DNA of 64,000 nt from Pseudomonas brassicacearum (GTDB lineage: Bacteria > Pseudomonadota > Gammaproteobacteria > Pseudomonadales > Pseudomonadaceae), in assembly GCF_003732265.1 (NCBI RefSeq), contig NZ_MOBK01000011.1, positions 124,001 to 188,000 on the forward strand, in the 5' to 3' direction. The notes beneath the pieces are model-generated. The model had not been told where the DNA came from. It did no database searches and saw nothing but the letters and a program-made list of their open reading frames with translations. Shown here piece after piece: positions 43,238 through 52,733 of the stretch. Position 1 is the stretch's first letter. The number at the start of each line of letters is the position of its first letter. A program made the translations under genes and the position numbers.

Positions 43238-44167
43238 ATGAACCGCAACGACCTGCGCCGCGTGGACATGAACCTGCTGGTGATTTTCGAAACCCTGATG
43301 TTCGAGAAAAACCTCACCCGCGCCGGGGAGAAGCTGTTCCTCGGCCAACCCGCCGTCAGTGCCTCGCTGGCGAAGTTGCGCGATCTGTTCGACGACCCGC
43401 TGTTGGTGCGCAACGGTCGGACACTGGAGCCAACCCCGCGTGCGCTGGTGATTCTCAAGGAGCTGCAACCGGCGATGGACACCATTTCCGGTGCGGTCAG
43501 CCGGGCCAAGGATTTCGACCCGTCCACCAGCCGTGATGTGTTTCGCATCGGGCTGTCCGACGACGCCGAGTTCGGCTTGTTTCCGCCGCTCCTCAAGCAA
43601 ATTCGCGAGGAAGCGCAGAACGTTGTGGTGGTGGTGCGGCGGGTGAATTTTCTGCTGATGTCGTCGATGCTCGCCAGCGGCGAGATTTCTGTCGGGATCA
43701 GTTACACCACGGAGCTACCGGCCAACGCCAAGCGCAAGAAATTGCGCGACTTGAGCGTGAAAATCCTGCGCGGCGATGACCGGCCCGGTCCTTTGACACT
43801 GGATGAATTCTGCGAACGCCCCCATGCGCTGGTGTCGTTTTCCGGAGACTTGACCGGGGCCATCGACAATGACCTGGCGCGCATCGGTCGTTCACGGCGG
43901 GTAGTGCTCGCGGTGCCGCAATTCGCCGGTTTGCGCTCCTTGCTGGCCGGCACCGATATGCTTGCCTCGGTGCCGGATTACGCCGCGTGTGCGCTGATCG
44001 AAGGCAGCAACCAGTTACGGGCCGACGACCCGCCGTTTGACATCGTGCTGTCCGAACTGTCCATGGTCTGGAACGGGGTCAACGATAACGATCCGGCAGA
44101 ACGCTGGTTGCGCTCGAAAATTGCACAGCACATGTCGGTTCCACTGCCGGGGCATGCAGCGATTTGA
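43238..44167 (+). CDS. LysR-family transcriptional regulator (NodD/SyrM-like)
   Basis: A 309-aa regulator with N-terminal DNA-binding domain LRRVDMNLLVIFETLMFEKN and FLGQPAVSASLAKLRDLFDD, the pattern of the NodD-like subgroup. The effector domain follows. No obvious target is next to it; the neighbours are the DUF6124 gene and a convergent DinB gene whose end overlaps this one by 89 bp. Confidence 0.87.
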   Translation: MNRNDLRRVDMNLLVIFETLMFEKNLTRAGEKLFLGQPAVSASLAKLRDLFDDPLLVRNGRTLEPTPRALVILKELQPAMDTISGAVSRAKDFDPSTSRDVFRIGLSDDAEFGLFPPLLKQIREEAQNVVVVVRRVNFLLMSSMLASGEISVGISYTTELPANAKRKKLRDLSVKILRGDDRPGPLTLDEFCERPHALVSFSGDLTGAIDNDLARIGRSRRVVLAVPQFAGLRSLLAGTDMLASVPDYAACALIEGSNQLRADDPPFDIVLSELSMVWNGVNDNDPAERWLRSKIAQHMSVPLPGHAAI

Positions 44168-44675
44168 AGGCCGTCGGCTGGGTTTCCCGCAAGTAAACCG
44201 GCAAGTCCGTGACCGGTGGCATGGCCGGGATCTCGAAGTACATCTGGATCACCCAGCCACGGTGATAGCTGGCGTGGTTGACCACGTGCATCAGTATCGC
44301 GCCAGCGCTCATGGTGCCGCTTTCGCCGGAGACAAACGTAAATTCGACGGGTTTATCCAGCGACGTTTCGGTCTGGCTTTCGCTCCAGTTGCAATACCAG
44401 TGATCAATCTCCCGTTGCGCCCTGCGCAGTTCGGCAAGGTCGGCGTGCAACAGATCATGCGAAGTTTTGAAGCCGTGCCCTCGGCCTTCGAGGTGGGCCT
44501 GCCAGATGCAGTCCACGACATAGATGTGGTTCAGGGTGCCGATCATGTTCTTGAACACCGACACGCGATCTTTGCTGACCTCACCCGCCGGCAATGCGGC
44601 CAGGCTGTCAAAGAGGCGCTGGTCGGCCCAGTTTTTGTAATCGGCAAGCATGCGGGCAGTGCGTACGTTGATCAT
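44079..44675 (-). CDS. DinB-family putative metal-dependent hydrolase
   Basis: A 198-aa four-helix protein. The metal-binding histidines typical of DinB/YfiT are visible as GTLNHIYVVD, then HVVNHASYHRGWV. Families of this kind include thiol transferases (bacillithiol or mycothiol-dependent), so the activity here is uncertain. The start MINVRTARML is preferred to a longer frame. The last ~25 residues run past the usual family end into the convergent LysR gene, which looks like an extended C-terminus. Confidence 0.82.
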   Translation of the reverse strand: MINVRTARMLADYKNWADQRLFDSLAALPAGEVSKDRVSVFKNMIGTLNHIYVVDCIWQAHLEGRGHGFKTSHDLLHADLAELRRAQREIDHWYCNWSESQTETSLDKPVEFTFVSGESGTMSAGAILMHVVNHASYHRGWVIQMYFEIPAMPPVTDLPVYLRETQPTAFKSLHAPAVEPTCAVQFSSATSVLPDRYR

Positions 44676-44708
44676 CAGAGGTCTCCCATGGTGATGGGCG
44701 CACTGCAA

Positions 44709-45583
44709 AGCATAGCCCTCATGGCTCAGGGCATCGCAACGCCTGATAACCGGCAGCTGCGCATCGCGCGCTTTTGTAGCAGCTGACGAGCAGCGCGAGG
44801 CTGCTGGCGCTGATTACCCAGGTGATTGGAGTGTTTACCCGGGATAAGCAAGTTCAGCGCACTCCGCCCCATCAAAGACAACTTACTGTCATTTGGCTGA
44901 ACTCAATAATCAAATGTGCAACTTTTCCATTTAATACACTATTAATCGTGCCTTTAAGGTTGACGTACTCCACCTCGCTGAGTAAATTGCCCGGGCCTTC
45001 AACGAAGGCCTTTTTCAACTCACTACGGAATCCAATGGACACAGTATCTAGTCGCTGTCGGGTTACTGCGAAACTGCAGAATCTGGCACATAACCCAGAA
45101 AATGACGGGACTCGACTTTTCGGTCGGGTGAGCTGCGCTAGAGCTTGATGCTCCACCGTAACTTGCCTCACCGGCGTCCGTCCGGTCCAGAGGCATGTTA
45201 TGAACTTCACCACCCCTGTAATGCCCGGCGTACGCGCCTTTGCTTCGACCATGCGGGTCAAGCCCTGCCGTGAGCCTACGCTCGCGAACCGCGCCATTGC
45301 GCCATTTTCGAGCCATTCTTCTTCTGCCAGGGCACACCCGCGTGCCAACTGGCGCGTCTGCCCGATGACGGGTCGACTTCAGCAACGCTGGAGCCTGGAC
45401 GACAGCCAGGAACCACCGGGTCGACGTATCCTGCATCGCTTCCGGCGGCAAAACCGAGCCTGACGGCCCGCACACTCAATTGATCTGAAGGCACTTTAAA
45501 GTCCTTCCTTCAACGGTTTCCTGATAAGGAAAACCGACAACTTTATATTGCCTTTTTAAAACACAAGTTAATTGGAGTTAGTT
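44709..45583. other. 875 bp without a convincing gene; single family C half-repeat
   Basis: It begins with one TGTAGCAGCTGACGAG half-site (44774-44790). The rest is of mixed composition. A minus-strand frame at 44872-45348 (158 codons) and frames on both other strands are open but show no recognisable domain, no good ribosome site and unusual residue content. A hairpin GGTTTCC/GGAAAACC stands at 45514-45537. The first 600 bp may be a degraded gene and the last 100 bp the mgtA promoter, which is AT-rich (TTTATATTGCC near 45542). Confidence 0.4.
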
Positions 45584-45715
45584 ATGGATGAAGCCAGTAG
45601 ACGGTTCGCTGCCTGTCACTTTTCCATTGATAGCCAGCGAACGTTAAAACAACAAAACATTACTTCTGACATCGATCGCTTGTTTGCGGCTCGACATACA
45701 TTCGCTCGCCTTTAG
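45584..45715 (+). CDS. 43-codon leader ORF upstream of mgtA
   Basis: The frame starts MDEASRRFAACHFSIDS and ends RHTFARL. GGAG lies 6 nt before its ATG, better than most random small ORFs. It ends 53 bp before mgtA. Mg transporter genes in enteric bacteria are controlled through short leader ORFs, so this could be a functional analogue. It has no resemblance that I can see to MgtL. Confidence 0.45.
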   Translation: MDEASRRFAACHFSIDSQRTLKQQNITSDIDRLFAARHTFARL

Positions 45716-45738
45716 TTGGGTGAGCCGGCTGAGTGTCG

Positions 45739-45760
45739 TGCCGCAAGCCAGCGGCAGGAG
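45739..45760 (+). promoter_or_regulatory. Hairpin touching the mgtA Shine-Dalgarno
   Basis: TGCCGC (45739-45744) and GCGGCA (45751-45756) form a perfect 6-bp stem with loop AAGCCA. The stem's last base begins AGGAG, the mgtA ribosome site, 8 nt before its ATG. Stem formation could lower translation, and translation of the leader ORF upstream could affect it. Confidence 0.45.
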
Positions 45761-45768
45761 CACACGCG

Positions 45769-48489
45769 ATGACCACAGTAAAAACCCCGAATACCCGCGC
45801 CAAAGGTGCCAGCAACGACAACGCCAAACTGTCGATGCGCGCCGCACGAGAAGCCCAAAACGGCCTCGCCGTCACCCTCGCCAACCTCAATGCAACCCCG
45901 CACGGCCTCACCGAACTCGAAGCCGAAGGCCGTCTGGCCCGTGGCGGCTACAACGAAGTCGCCCACGACAAGCCGCCTCACGCCCTCGTCCAACTGCTCA
46001 AAGCCCTGCACAATCCGTTCATCTATGTGCTGCTGACCCTGGCCGGCATCAGCTTCTTCACCGATTACTGGCTGCCGATCAGCCAGGGTGAAAGCGACGA
46101 CGCCGACCTGACCAAAGTCATTATCATCATGACCATGGTCACCTTGAGCAGCCTGCTGCGGTTCTGGCAGGAATACCGCTCGGCCAAGTCTGCCGAAACC
46201 CTCAAGGCCATGGTCCGCACCACCGCCTCCGTGCTGCGGCGCGGGCAACGTGGCCAGGAGGCGACGCTTCGCGAAGTACCGATGCGCGAGCTGGTGGCCG
46301 GCGACATCGTGCAACTCAGCGCCGGTGACATGATCCCGGCGGACATCCGCCTGATCGAATCCCGCGACCTGTTCATCAGCCAAGCCGTGCTCACCGGCGA
46401 AGCCTTGCCGGTGGAGAAATACGACACCCTGGGCAACGTCGCCCAGAAGTCGGCGACCGGCAATGCAGCCGATCAGTCGAACCTGCTCGACCTGCCGAAC
46501 ATCTGCTTCATGGGCACCAACGTGGTCAGCGGCACCGCCAAAGCCGTGGTGGTCGCGACCGGTTCGCGCACCTACTTTGGGTCGCTGGCCAAAGCGATTG
46601 TCGGCTCACGGGTGCAAACGGCGTTCGACCGTGGGGTGAACAGTGTCAGCTGGCTGTTGATCCGTTTCATGCTGGTGATGGTGCCAATCGTGTTCCTGCT
46701 CAACGGCTTTTCCAAGGGCGACTGGAGCGACGCGTTTCTGTTTGCGCTGGCGGTCGCGGTCGGCCTGACCCCGGAAATGCTGCCGATGATTGTCAGCGCC
46801 AACCTGGCCAAAGGCGCGATGGCCATGGCCAAGCGCAAAGTCGTGGTCAAGCGCCTCAATGCGATCCAGAACTTCGGTTCGATGGACGTGCTGTGCACTG
46901 ACAAGACCGGCACCCTGACCCAGGACAAGATCATTCTGGAGCACCACGTCGACAGCCATGGCCGGCGCGACGATTCAATCCTCGAACTGGCGTGGCTCAA
47001 CAGCCATCACCAGAGCGGTCTGAAAAACCTGATGGACCAGGCGGTGGTGCAGTTCGCCAACGCGAATCCGAAGTTCCGAGTGCCGTTCGCCTACAGCAAA
47101 GTCGACGAGTTGCCGTTCGACTTCGTCCGTCGGCGACTGTCGATCATCGTCAAGGACAGCCGCGACGATCACTTGATGGTGTGCAAAGGTGCGGTCGAGG
47201 AAATGCTGGCCATCGCCAGTCACCTCCATGAAAACGGCAGCGTCGTTGCCCTCGATGATCAGCGCCGTAAAGACTTGCTGGCCCTGGCCAACGAATACAA
47301 CGAGGACGGCTTCCGCGTGCTGCTGGTCGCCACCCGCGAGATTCCGAAAGCGCAGAGCAAAAACCAGTACACCACCGAAGATGAGCGCGAGCTGGTGATT
47401 CGCGGCTTCCTGACTTTCCTCGATCCACCGAAGGAAACCGCAGGCCCGGCGATTGCTGCACTGCGGGACATGGGCGTGACGGTCAAGGTGCTGACCGGCG
47501 ACAACGCTGTCGTCACCTGCAAGATCTGTCGCGACGTCGGCCTGGACCCGGGCACCCCGCTGCTCGGGCAGGACATCGAAAACATGGACGACACCACCCT
47601 CAAGCTGCGCGTCGAAGAACGTACGGTGTTCGCCAAGCTGACGCCGCTGCAAAAGTCGCGAGTGCTGAAGGCGTTGCAGGCCAACGGTCACACCGTGGGT
47701 TTCCTCGGTGACGGCATCAACGACGCCCCTGCCCTGCGCGATGCCGACGTCGGTATTTCGGTGGACAGCGGCACCGACATTGCCAAGGAATCAGCCGACA
47801 TCATCCTGTTGGAAAAGAGCCTGATGGTGCTCGAAGAAGGCGTGCTCAAGGGCCGCGAAACCTTCGGCAATATCATGAAGTACCTGAACATGACCGCCAG
47901 TTCCAACTTCGGCAACGTGTTCTCGGTGCTGGTGGCCAGTGCGTTCATTCCGTTTCTGCCGATGCTGTCGATTCACCTGCTGCTGCAAAACCTCATGTAC
48001 GACATCTCTCAGCTGGCGCTGCCGTGGGACAAGATGGACAAGGAATTCCTCAGCAAACCGCGCAAGTGGGACGCCAAGAACATTGGCCGTTTCATGCTGT
48101 GGATCGGGCCGACCTCGTCGGTGTTCGACATCACCACGTTTGCGCTGATGTGGTACGTGTTCGCCGCCAACAGTGTGGAAATGCAGGGCCTGTTCCAGTC
48201 CGGCTGGTTCATCGAAGGGCTGCTGTCCCAGACGCTGGTGGTGCACATGCTGCGCACACAGAAGATCCCGTTCTTCCAGAGCACGGCGGCGTTGCCGGTG
48301 ATTCTGATGACCGGGTTGGTGATGGTGCTGGGCATCTACATTCCGTTCTCGCCGCTGGGTACGCTGGTTGGTTTGCAGCCATTGCCGTGGGCGTACTTCC
48401 CTTGGCTGGTGGGCACCTTGCTCAGCTACTGCGTCTTCGCGCAGGTCATGAAAACCCTCTACATCCGCCGCTTCAAGCAGTGGTTCTGA
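45769..48489 (+). CDS. mgtA: P-type Mg2+ import ATPase MgtA/MgtB
   Basis: A 906-aa P3B-type ATPase that imports Mg2+ across the inner membrane. N-terminal cytoplasmic segment about 1-85; phospho-acceptor D378 in CTDKTGTLTQ; TGE motif in LTGEALPVEKYD; hinge GDGINDAPALRDADVGI; about ten membrane helices. The start MTTVKTPNTRAKG is supported by AGGAG. In other bacteria it is induced by low Mg2+ through PhoPQ. A 43-codon ORF and a hairpin upstream suggest leader control. Confidence 0.93.
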   Translation: MTTVKTPNTRAKGASNDNAKLSMRAAREAQNGLAVTLANLNATPHGLTELEAEGRLARGGYNEVAHDKPPHALVQLLKALHNPFIYVLLTLAGISFFTDYWLPISQGESDDADLTKVIIIMTMVTLSSLLRFWQEYRSAKSAETLKAMVRTTASVLRRGQRGQEATLREVPMRELVAGDIVQLSAGDMIPADIRLIESRDLFISQAVLTGEALPVEKYDTLGNVAQKSATGNAADQSNLLDLPNICFMGTNVVSGTAKAVVVATGSRTYFGSLAKAIVGSRVQTAFDRGVNSVSWLLIRFMLVMVPIVFLLNGFSKGDWSDAFLFALAVAVGLTPEMLPMIVSANLAKGAMAMAKRKVVVKRLNAIQNFGSMDVLCTDKTGTLTQDKIILEHHVDSHGRRDDSILELAWLNSHHQSGLKNLMDQAVVQFANANPKFRVPFAYSKVDELPFDFVRRRLSIIVKDSRDDHLMVCKGAVEEMLAIASHLHENGSVVALDDQRRKDLLALANEYNEDGFRVLLVATREIPKAQSKNQYTTEDERELVIRGFLTFLDPPKETAGPAIAALRDMGVTVKVLTGDNAVVTCKICRDVGLDPGTPLLGQDIENMDDTTLKLRVEERTVFAKLTPLQKSRVLKALQANGHTVGFLGDGINDAPALRDADVGISVDSGTDIAKESADIILLEKSLMVLEEGVLKGRETFGNIMKYLNMTASSNFGNVFSVLVASAFIPFLPMLSIHLLLQNLMYDISQLALPWDKMDKEFLSKPRKWDAKNIGRFMLWIGPTSSVFDITTFALMWYVFAANSVEMQGLFQSGWFIEGLLSQTLVVHMLRTQKIPFFQSTAALPVILMTGLVMVLGIYIPFSPLGTLVGLQPLPWAYFPWLVGTLLSYCVFAQVMKTLYIRRFKQWF

Positions 48490-48501
48490 TGACCTGCCCC
48501 C

Positions 48502-48591
48502 TGTAGGAGTGAGCCTGCTCGCGATGGCATCAGCACATTCAACATCAATGTTGACTGACACACCGCTATCGCGAGCAGGCTCGCTCCCACA
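48502..48591. repeat. REP pair, family A
   Basis: Inverted TGTAGGAGTGAGCCTGCTCG / TCGCGAGCAGGCTCGCTCCC half-sites between mgtA and the phosphate cotransporter gene. Confidence 0.84.
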
Positions 48592-48629
48592 TGAACCGCG
48601 CTCAACCCTACTAAAAAAGGAGAGTTCTC

Positions 48630-50285
48630 ATGTCGGGAACGACTCTACTGATCAACCTCGCAGGCGCTATCGCATTGCTGCTGTGGGGCACTCACATGAT
48701 TTCTTCGGCGTTGCTGCGCGGCTTTGGTTCGCCATTGCGCCAGTGGCTGGGCCACAACCTGAACAACCGCTGGATGGCATTGCTGTCGGGGATCGGCATC
48801 ACCGGTCTCCTGCAAAGCAGCACCGCCGTCAGCCTGATGGCGACCTCGTTCACCGCCGCCGGCACCCTCGCGCTGGCCCCGGCGCTGGCCATGATGCTGG
48901 GCGCCAATATCGGTTCGACCCTGGTGGTGCAACTGCTCAGCCTCGACATGTCGATGCTCATGCCGTTGATGCTGCTGACAGGGTTGATCGTCTTTCGCCT
49001 GCGCGATGACTCACGCTTTGAAAGTATCGGCTGCGCGCTGATCGGCCTGGGGCTGATGCTGCTGGCCCTGCACATGCTCGGTTCAACCCTGGCGCAGGTC
49101 GAAACCACGCCGGTGTTTCAACTGATCATGCAAAGCCTGGACGGCGATCTGCTGATTGCACTGTTGGTGGCGCTGCTGCTCACCTGGCTCTGCCATTCCA
49201 GCGTGGCTGTCGTGCTTCTGATCGTCTCGCTGGCCGCGACCGGCATGCTCTCGGCGACCACCCTGGTGGCGTTGGTCCTGGGCGTGAACATTGGCGGCAC
49301 CTTGCCGTCAGTGATCAACGCTGGATCGAGCGTCGGCCGACGTTTGCCGCTGGGCAATCTGCTGGTGCGGGTGATCGGTGCGCTGGCGGTGTTGCCGTTT
49401 GCCGGGTGGCTGGCCGGGACGAACCTGAATCCGTCGACGCTGGTTGTGGTCCTGCACAGCGGTTTCAATGTGGTGTTGGCGCTGGTATTCATCGGCCTGA
49501 CCGACGTACTCGCCAACGCCCTGACCCGACTGCTTCCGGATCCGGTACGGGAAGTCGATCCCGGAATGCCGCACTACCTGGACGAAGCCGGCCTGGAAGT
49601 GGCCAACATCGGCTTGTCCAACGCTGCCCGGGAAGCCCTGCGCATGGCGGATATGTTCTCGGCGATGCTCGGGCGCCTGTTGCAGTTGTTCCACTCCTCG
49701 GCGCCGACCTGTGTCGACGACATCAGACGCATCGATCAATCCCTGGACCTGCTCAGCGCAGCGATTCGTGCCTATCTGGCCGACATCGGCAAGGAAGGCC
49801 TCAGTGACGACGATGCCGATCGCGCCCAGGAAATCCTCTTGTTCGTGATCAACCTCGAACACGCGGCGGACATTCTCTCCAGCAGCCTCGCGCAATTGGC
49901 CATGCGCCGGGTACGCCGGGGTGAACAGTTCTCGGCGTTCGAGCTGGGCAACATCGCTCCTCTGCACGACGCCTTGCTGGAAAGCCTGAGCCTGGCGATC
50001 AGCGTGTTCCTGCGCGAAGACATTGCCACCGCCCATCAACTGATCAGTCGCAAGGAAACCGTCAGACAACTGGAAGCGCACGCCAGCCGTGAGCACTTCC
50101 GCAAGTTGCAGGACGACAAAAACACCTGGGCCGAATCCGGTGACCTCTTCCAGCGCGTGCTGCGCGATTACCGCCGCGTGCATCACCACATCGCCGCCCT
50201 CGCCTATCCACTGCTTGAACGCGCGGGTGAGCGGGCGATCGAGAACAATGATCCGGGGAAGGAAAACCCGTCATGCGCCTGCTGA
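48630..50285 (+). CDS. Na/Pi cotransporter family protein with PhoU-like domain
   Basis: A 551-aa membrane protein. Two homologous halves carry the PNaS QSS-type motifs (GLLQSSTAVSLMATSF and LCHSSVAVVLLIVS, the second altered to HSS). The C-terminal about 200 residues form a helical PhoU-like domain in the cytoplasm. It probably couples phosphate export or import to Na+. AAAAAGGAGAG precedes the ATG. It follows mgtA in the same direction; Mg and phosphate transport are often linked physiologically. Confidence 0.87.
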   Translation: MSGTTLLINLAGAIALLLWGTHMISSALLRGFGSPLRQWLGHNLNNRWMALLSGIGITGLLQSSTAVSLMATSFTAAGTLALAPALAMMLGANIGSTLVVQLLSLDMSMLMPLMLLTGLIVFRLRDDSRFESIGCALIGLGLMLLALHMLGSTLAQVETTPVFQLIMQSLDGDLLIALLVALLLTWLCHSSVAVVLLIVSLAATGMLSATTLVALVLGVNIGGTLPSVINAGSSVGRRLPLGNLLVRVIGALAVLPFAGWLAGTNLNPSTLVVVLHSGFNVVLALVFIGLTDVLANALTRLLPDPVREVDPGMPHYLDEAGLEVANIGLSNAAREALRMADMFSAMLGRLLQLFHSSAPTCVDDIRRIDQSLDLLSAAIRAYLADIGKEGLSDDDADRAQEILLFVINLEHAADILSSSLAQLAMRRVRRGEQFSAFELGNIAPLHDALLESLSLAISVFLREDIATAHQLISRKETVRQLEAHASREHFRKLQDDKNTWAESGDLFQRVLRDYRRVHHHIAALAYPLLERAGERAIENNDPGKENPSCAC

Positions 50286-50309
50286 TTTGTGCGGATCCCG
50301 CGCTCCCTA

Positions 50310-50456
50310 TGTAGCAGCTGTCGAGCCTGCGAGGCTGCGTTCCGCGACGCAGTCGCCGTAAACCCTGCAAATGCGGTTTTCCTGTCACACCGCGATGCCT
50401 GATTTCACGACGACTTCGTCGCCGAACGCAGCCTCGCAGGCTCGACAGCTGCTACA
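50310..50456. repeat. Dispersed palindromic element, family C
   Basis: Inverted TGTAGCAGCTGTCGAGCCTG half-sites plus inner GACGCAGTCG and CGACGACTTCGTCG motifs. Same architecture as at 23249-23396. Confidence 0.82.
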
Positions 50457-50510
50457 GGGGTTTGCGGTTAGGGGGGCTGCTGTTCAAATGAAAACTTCGA
50501 GGTAAACCTC

Positions 50511-51284
50511 ATGCAGAAACCGACGCGTGAATTCATGTCCTTTGTGCGCAACCTGCCGCCCGTGCAAGCCCGAAGGGTGCGGCGCAATGTGTTGTTCGTC
50601 AGTATCACCCTGAGCCTGATCGCACTCCTGACGGTGATCTCCAAAGCCAAAGCGGCCGGCGGTGCGTACGTGGTGGATGATGCCGCGATCAATGCACCGG
50701 GCGAATGCAACATCGACACCTGGTACCAGAGCGGTCGCCACAATCATTCATCGAACAATGCATCGTTGTCCCAGGACTGCACGTTGACGGGGCTGCCCAC
50801 CCTGCAACTCGGCGCGGCCATTGCGTACAGTCGCGATGACGCAGACTCGGAAACTCAACTGAGCCCGCAGTTCAAGACTTCGCTGTTTGCGCGAGAAGAT
50901 CTCGGTCTTGAATGGGCGCTGGCAGGCGCGGCGCATTTCGCTTTCAACCGGGCACATGCCTTCGATGGCGCTGAACTGAACCTTCCCTTCACCTACCAGC
51001 CGATTCAAGCGCTGCGCCTGAACCTCAACACGGGATGGGGTCAGGCCTATGACGACGGTGCACAAAACCATCGCTGGACCTGGGGCACCGGCGTCGAATA
51101 CGACCTGGCCCGGTCACTGACACTGATCGCCGAACGCTATGGCCAACGGGGTGCTGAACAGGCATGGCAGGCTGGGCCACGGTTTCACCTTGGCGAGCGT
51201 ATCGACGTTGATGTGGTGGCGGGACGCAACCTGACAGGGTCCCGTGATCAATGGCTGACCACCGGAGCAACCCTGCGGTTTTGA
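50511..51284 (+). CDS. Putative outer-membrane beta-barrel protein
   Basis: A 257-aa exported protein. The N-terminal hydrophobic segment (about 25-47, VLFVSITLSLIALLTVIS) ends in KAKAAGG, a likely signal cleavage region with a long n-region. The rest alternates polar and aromatic residues as amphipathic strands and ends WLTTGATLRF, with the terminal aromatic typical of barrel proteins. Function unknown; it looks like a copper or nutrient-related family but nothing decides. A later ATG (MSFVRN) is also possible. Confidence 0.7.
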   Translation: MQKPTREFMSFVRNLPPVQARRVRRNVLFVSITLSLIALLTVISKAKAAGGAYVVDDAAINAPGECNIDTWYQSGRHNHSSNNASLSQDCTLTGLPTLQLGAAIAYSRDDADSETQLSPQFKTSLFAREDLGLEWALAGAAHFAFNRAHAFDGAELNLPFTYQPIQALRLNLNTGWGQAYDDGAQNHRWTWGTGVEYDLARSLTLIAERYGQRGAEQAWQAGPRFHLGERIDVDVVAGRNLTGSRDQWLTTGATLRF

Positions 51285-51379
51285 ACGAAATCGCGCGGTC
51301 AAGGAACTCCTGGCGATCGCCGTGCATCCTAAGCTATGAGGTACTTCCTATTTGCTTCACGCTTTCAGAGGACACTGTC

Positions 51380-51682
51380 ATGCGCCGTCTGATTATCATC
51401 TCTTCCCTGATGCTGTGTTTACCCTTCGGCTCGGCTATGGCCAAAGTGGATGCGGGCGATGTTGCCACGTCGGCCGGGGTCTCGGCCTCGCTGTACTCGA
51501 CGTTCAAGGACCATAAACTGATGATTCCCGCCCGGGATGACGCTTCCAGCTTCGTGGCCAGTGGCGGTGCGATTCGCGGGGTTTATCTGGAGTCGGTACT
51601 GAAAAAAATCCGTCAGGACAATCCCGGCCTCAACGCCACCGATGAAGACCTGGCTCGGGCCATCCTGATCCAGGGGCAATGA
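51380..51682 (+). CDS. DUF2388-family periplasmic protein
   Basis: A 100-aa exported protein (signal peptide MRRLIIISSLMLCLPFGSAM). The mature part, AGVSASLYSTFKDHKLMIPA with ARDDASSFVASGGAIRGVYLE, is the conserved core of a small family restricted largely to Pseudomonas. Function unknown. A longer frame upstream was rejected because the signal peptide and GAGGAC site mark this start. Confidence 0.84.
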   Translation: MRRLIIISSLMLCLPFGSAMAKVDAGDVATSAGVSASLYSTFKDHKLMIPARDDASSFVASGGAIRGVYLESVLKKIRQDNPGLNATDEDLARAILIQGQ

Positions 51683-51725
51683 AGGCAGCGGTGGGGCTTG
51701 TGACACCTGGATAGCGTTTCCAGCC

Positions 51726-52655
51726 CTACTTAGCTTTCCCTGCGGACAAACGTGCCCACCCGGCGACCAATTGCGCACTGACACTCACCCCGCCACAGAC
51801 CACGATCACCACGTCGTGCGCATCGGCTATGGCGGGATGGTCGAGGTACGCCACCGCCAATGACACACCGCAGGCGGGCTCCACCAATTGGCGCAGGTCG
51901 CTGGCGAAACGCACGACGCCCATGATCGCGTCCTCATCGCTTAGCACGACGCAGTGGTGAGTGAAATCGCGCAGGTGCTGCACCGGCCAGGCCGCCACTT
52001 TCGCCGCGCCCAGCGAGGTCGCCACGGTATCGATGCGCGGCAACCGGACCGGATGCCCGGCCTCCATGGCCGCTGCGAAAGAAGCCGCACCCTCGGTTTC
52101 GCAAGCGATGATCCGGCAATCCGTGCGCCCATGGCGAATCAACCCCGTGAGGATTCCCGCCAATAATCCGCCCCCGCCCACCGACGTCACTAACACATCG
52201 ACTTCAGGACACACCTCCAGCACTTCATCGACCAGCGTGCTGTGCCCTTCCCACAACACCGGGTGATCGAAGGCCGGCACGTATTCGGTGTCAGCGTCCT
52301 GTGAAAGTTCTTTGGCCCGTTGATTGGCCTCGTCCCAGACCTTGCCGTGCACAATCACCTCAGCACCGGTCTTGCGGATCCTCGCGCGGGTCGATTCAGG
52401 GGTGGTGTGCGGCACGACAATGCAGGCGCTCAACCCAAGGCTGGCGGCAGCAATAGCGGTGGCAAAACCGGCATTGCCACCGGAAGGACAAACGACTCGG
52501 CGTTTGCCCTGCGCCTTGGCCTGACTGCACAGAAACCCCATGCCACGCAGCTTGAACGAACCACTGGGTTGCAGGTTTTCCAGCTTCAACCAGATCCGTC
52601 GGGTCGGTGTCGACAGGCCCAGGTGCAGGATCAACGGTGTCTTGATGTGAAGCAT
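51726..52655 (-). CDS. PLP-dependent serine/threonine dehydratase-like protein
   Basis: A 309-aa fold-type II PLP enzyme. The PLP lysine is in QPSGSFKLRGMG, substrate loop in CPSGGNAGFA, and the phosphate-binding Gly-rich turn in SVGGGGLLAG. It resembles L-serine/L-threonine deaminases of the SdsL/SRY type and lacks a regulatory ACT domain, so it is a catabolic form. Monocistronic by layout. Confidence 0.85.
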   Translation of the reverse strand: MLHIKTPLILHLGLSTPTRRIWLKLENLQPSGSFKLRGMGFLCSQAKAQGKRRVVCPSGGNAGFATAIAAASLGLSACIVVPHTTPESTRARIRKTGAEVIVHGKVWDEANQRAKELSQDADTEYVPAFDHPVLWEGHSTLVDEVLEVCPEVDVLVTSVGGGGLLAGILTGLIRHGRTDCRIIACETEGAASFAAAMEAGHPVRLPRIDTVATSLGAAKVAAWPVQHLRDFTHHCVVLSDEDAIMGVVRFASDLRQLVEPACGVSLAVAYLDHPAIADAHDVVIVVCGGVSVSAQLVAGWARLSAGKAK

Positions 52656-52733
52656 CGCAGGTGTCCCAAAAGTGAACCCTTCTTATCCAAGCTTAGTTCA
52701 CCCTGCCCAGCTCACGGCCCCCCCGCTGAACAA

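Noticed and set aside
44872..45348. A 158-codon minus-strand frame considered as a gene.
   Set aside because: No domain, no good ribosome site, and other frames in the same stretch are open too. Left as part of the unexplained interval.
48502..48591. Spaced repeats of similar sequence between genes as a possible CRISPR array.
   Set aside because: The units are inverted pairs scattered singly, with no regular direct-repeat spacing and no cas genes.
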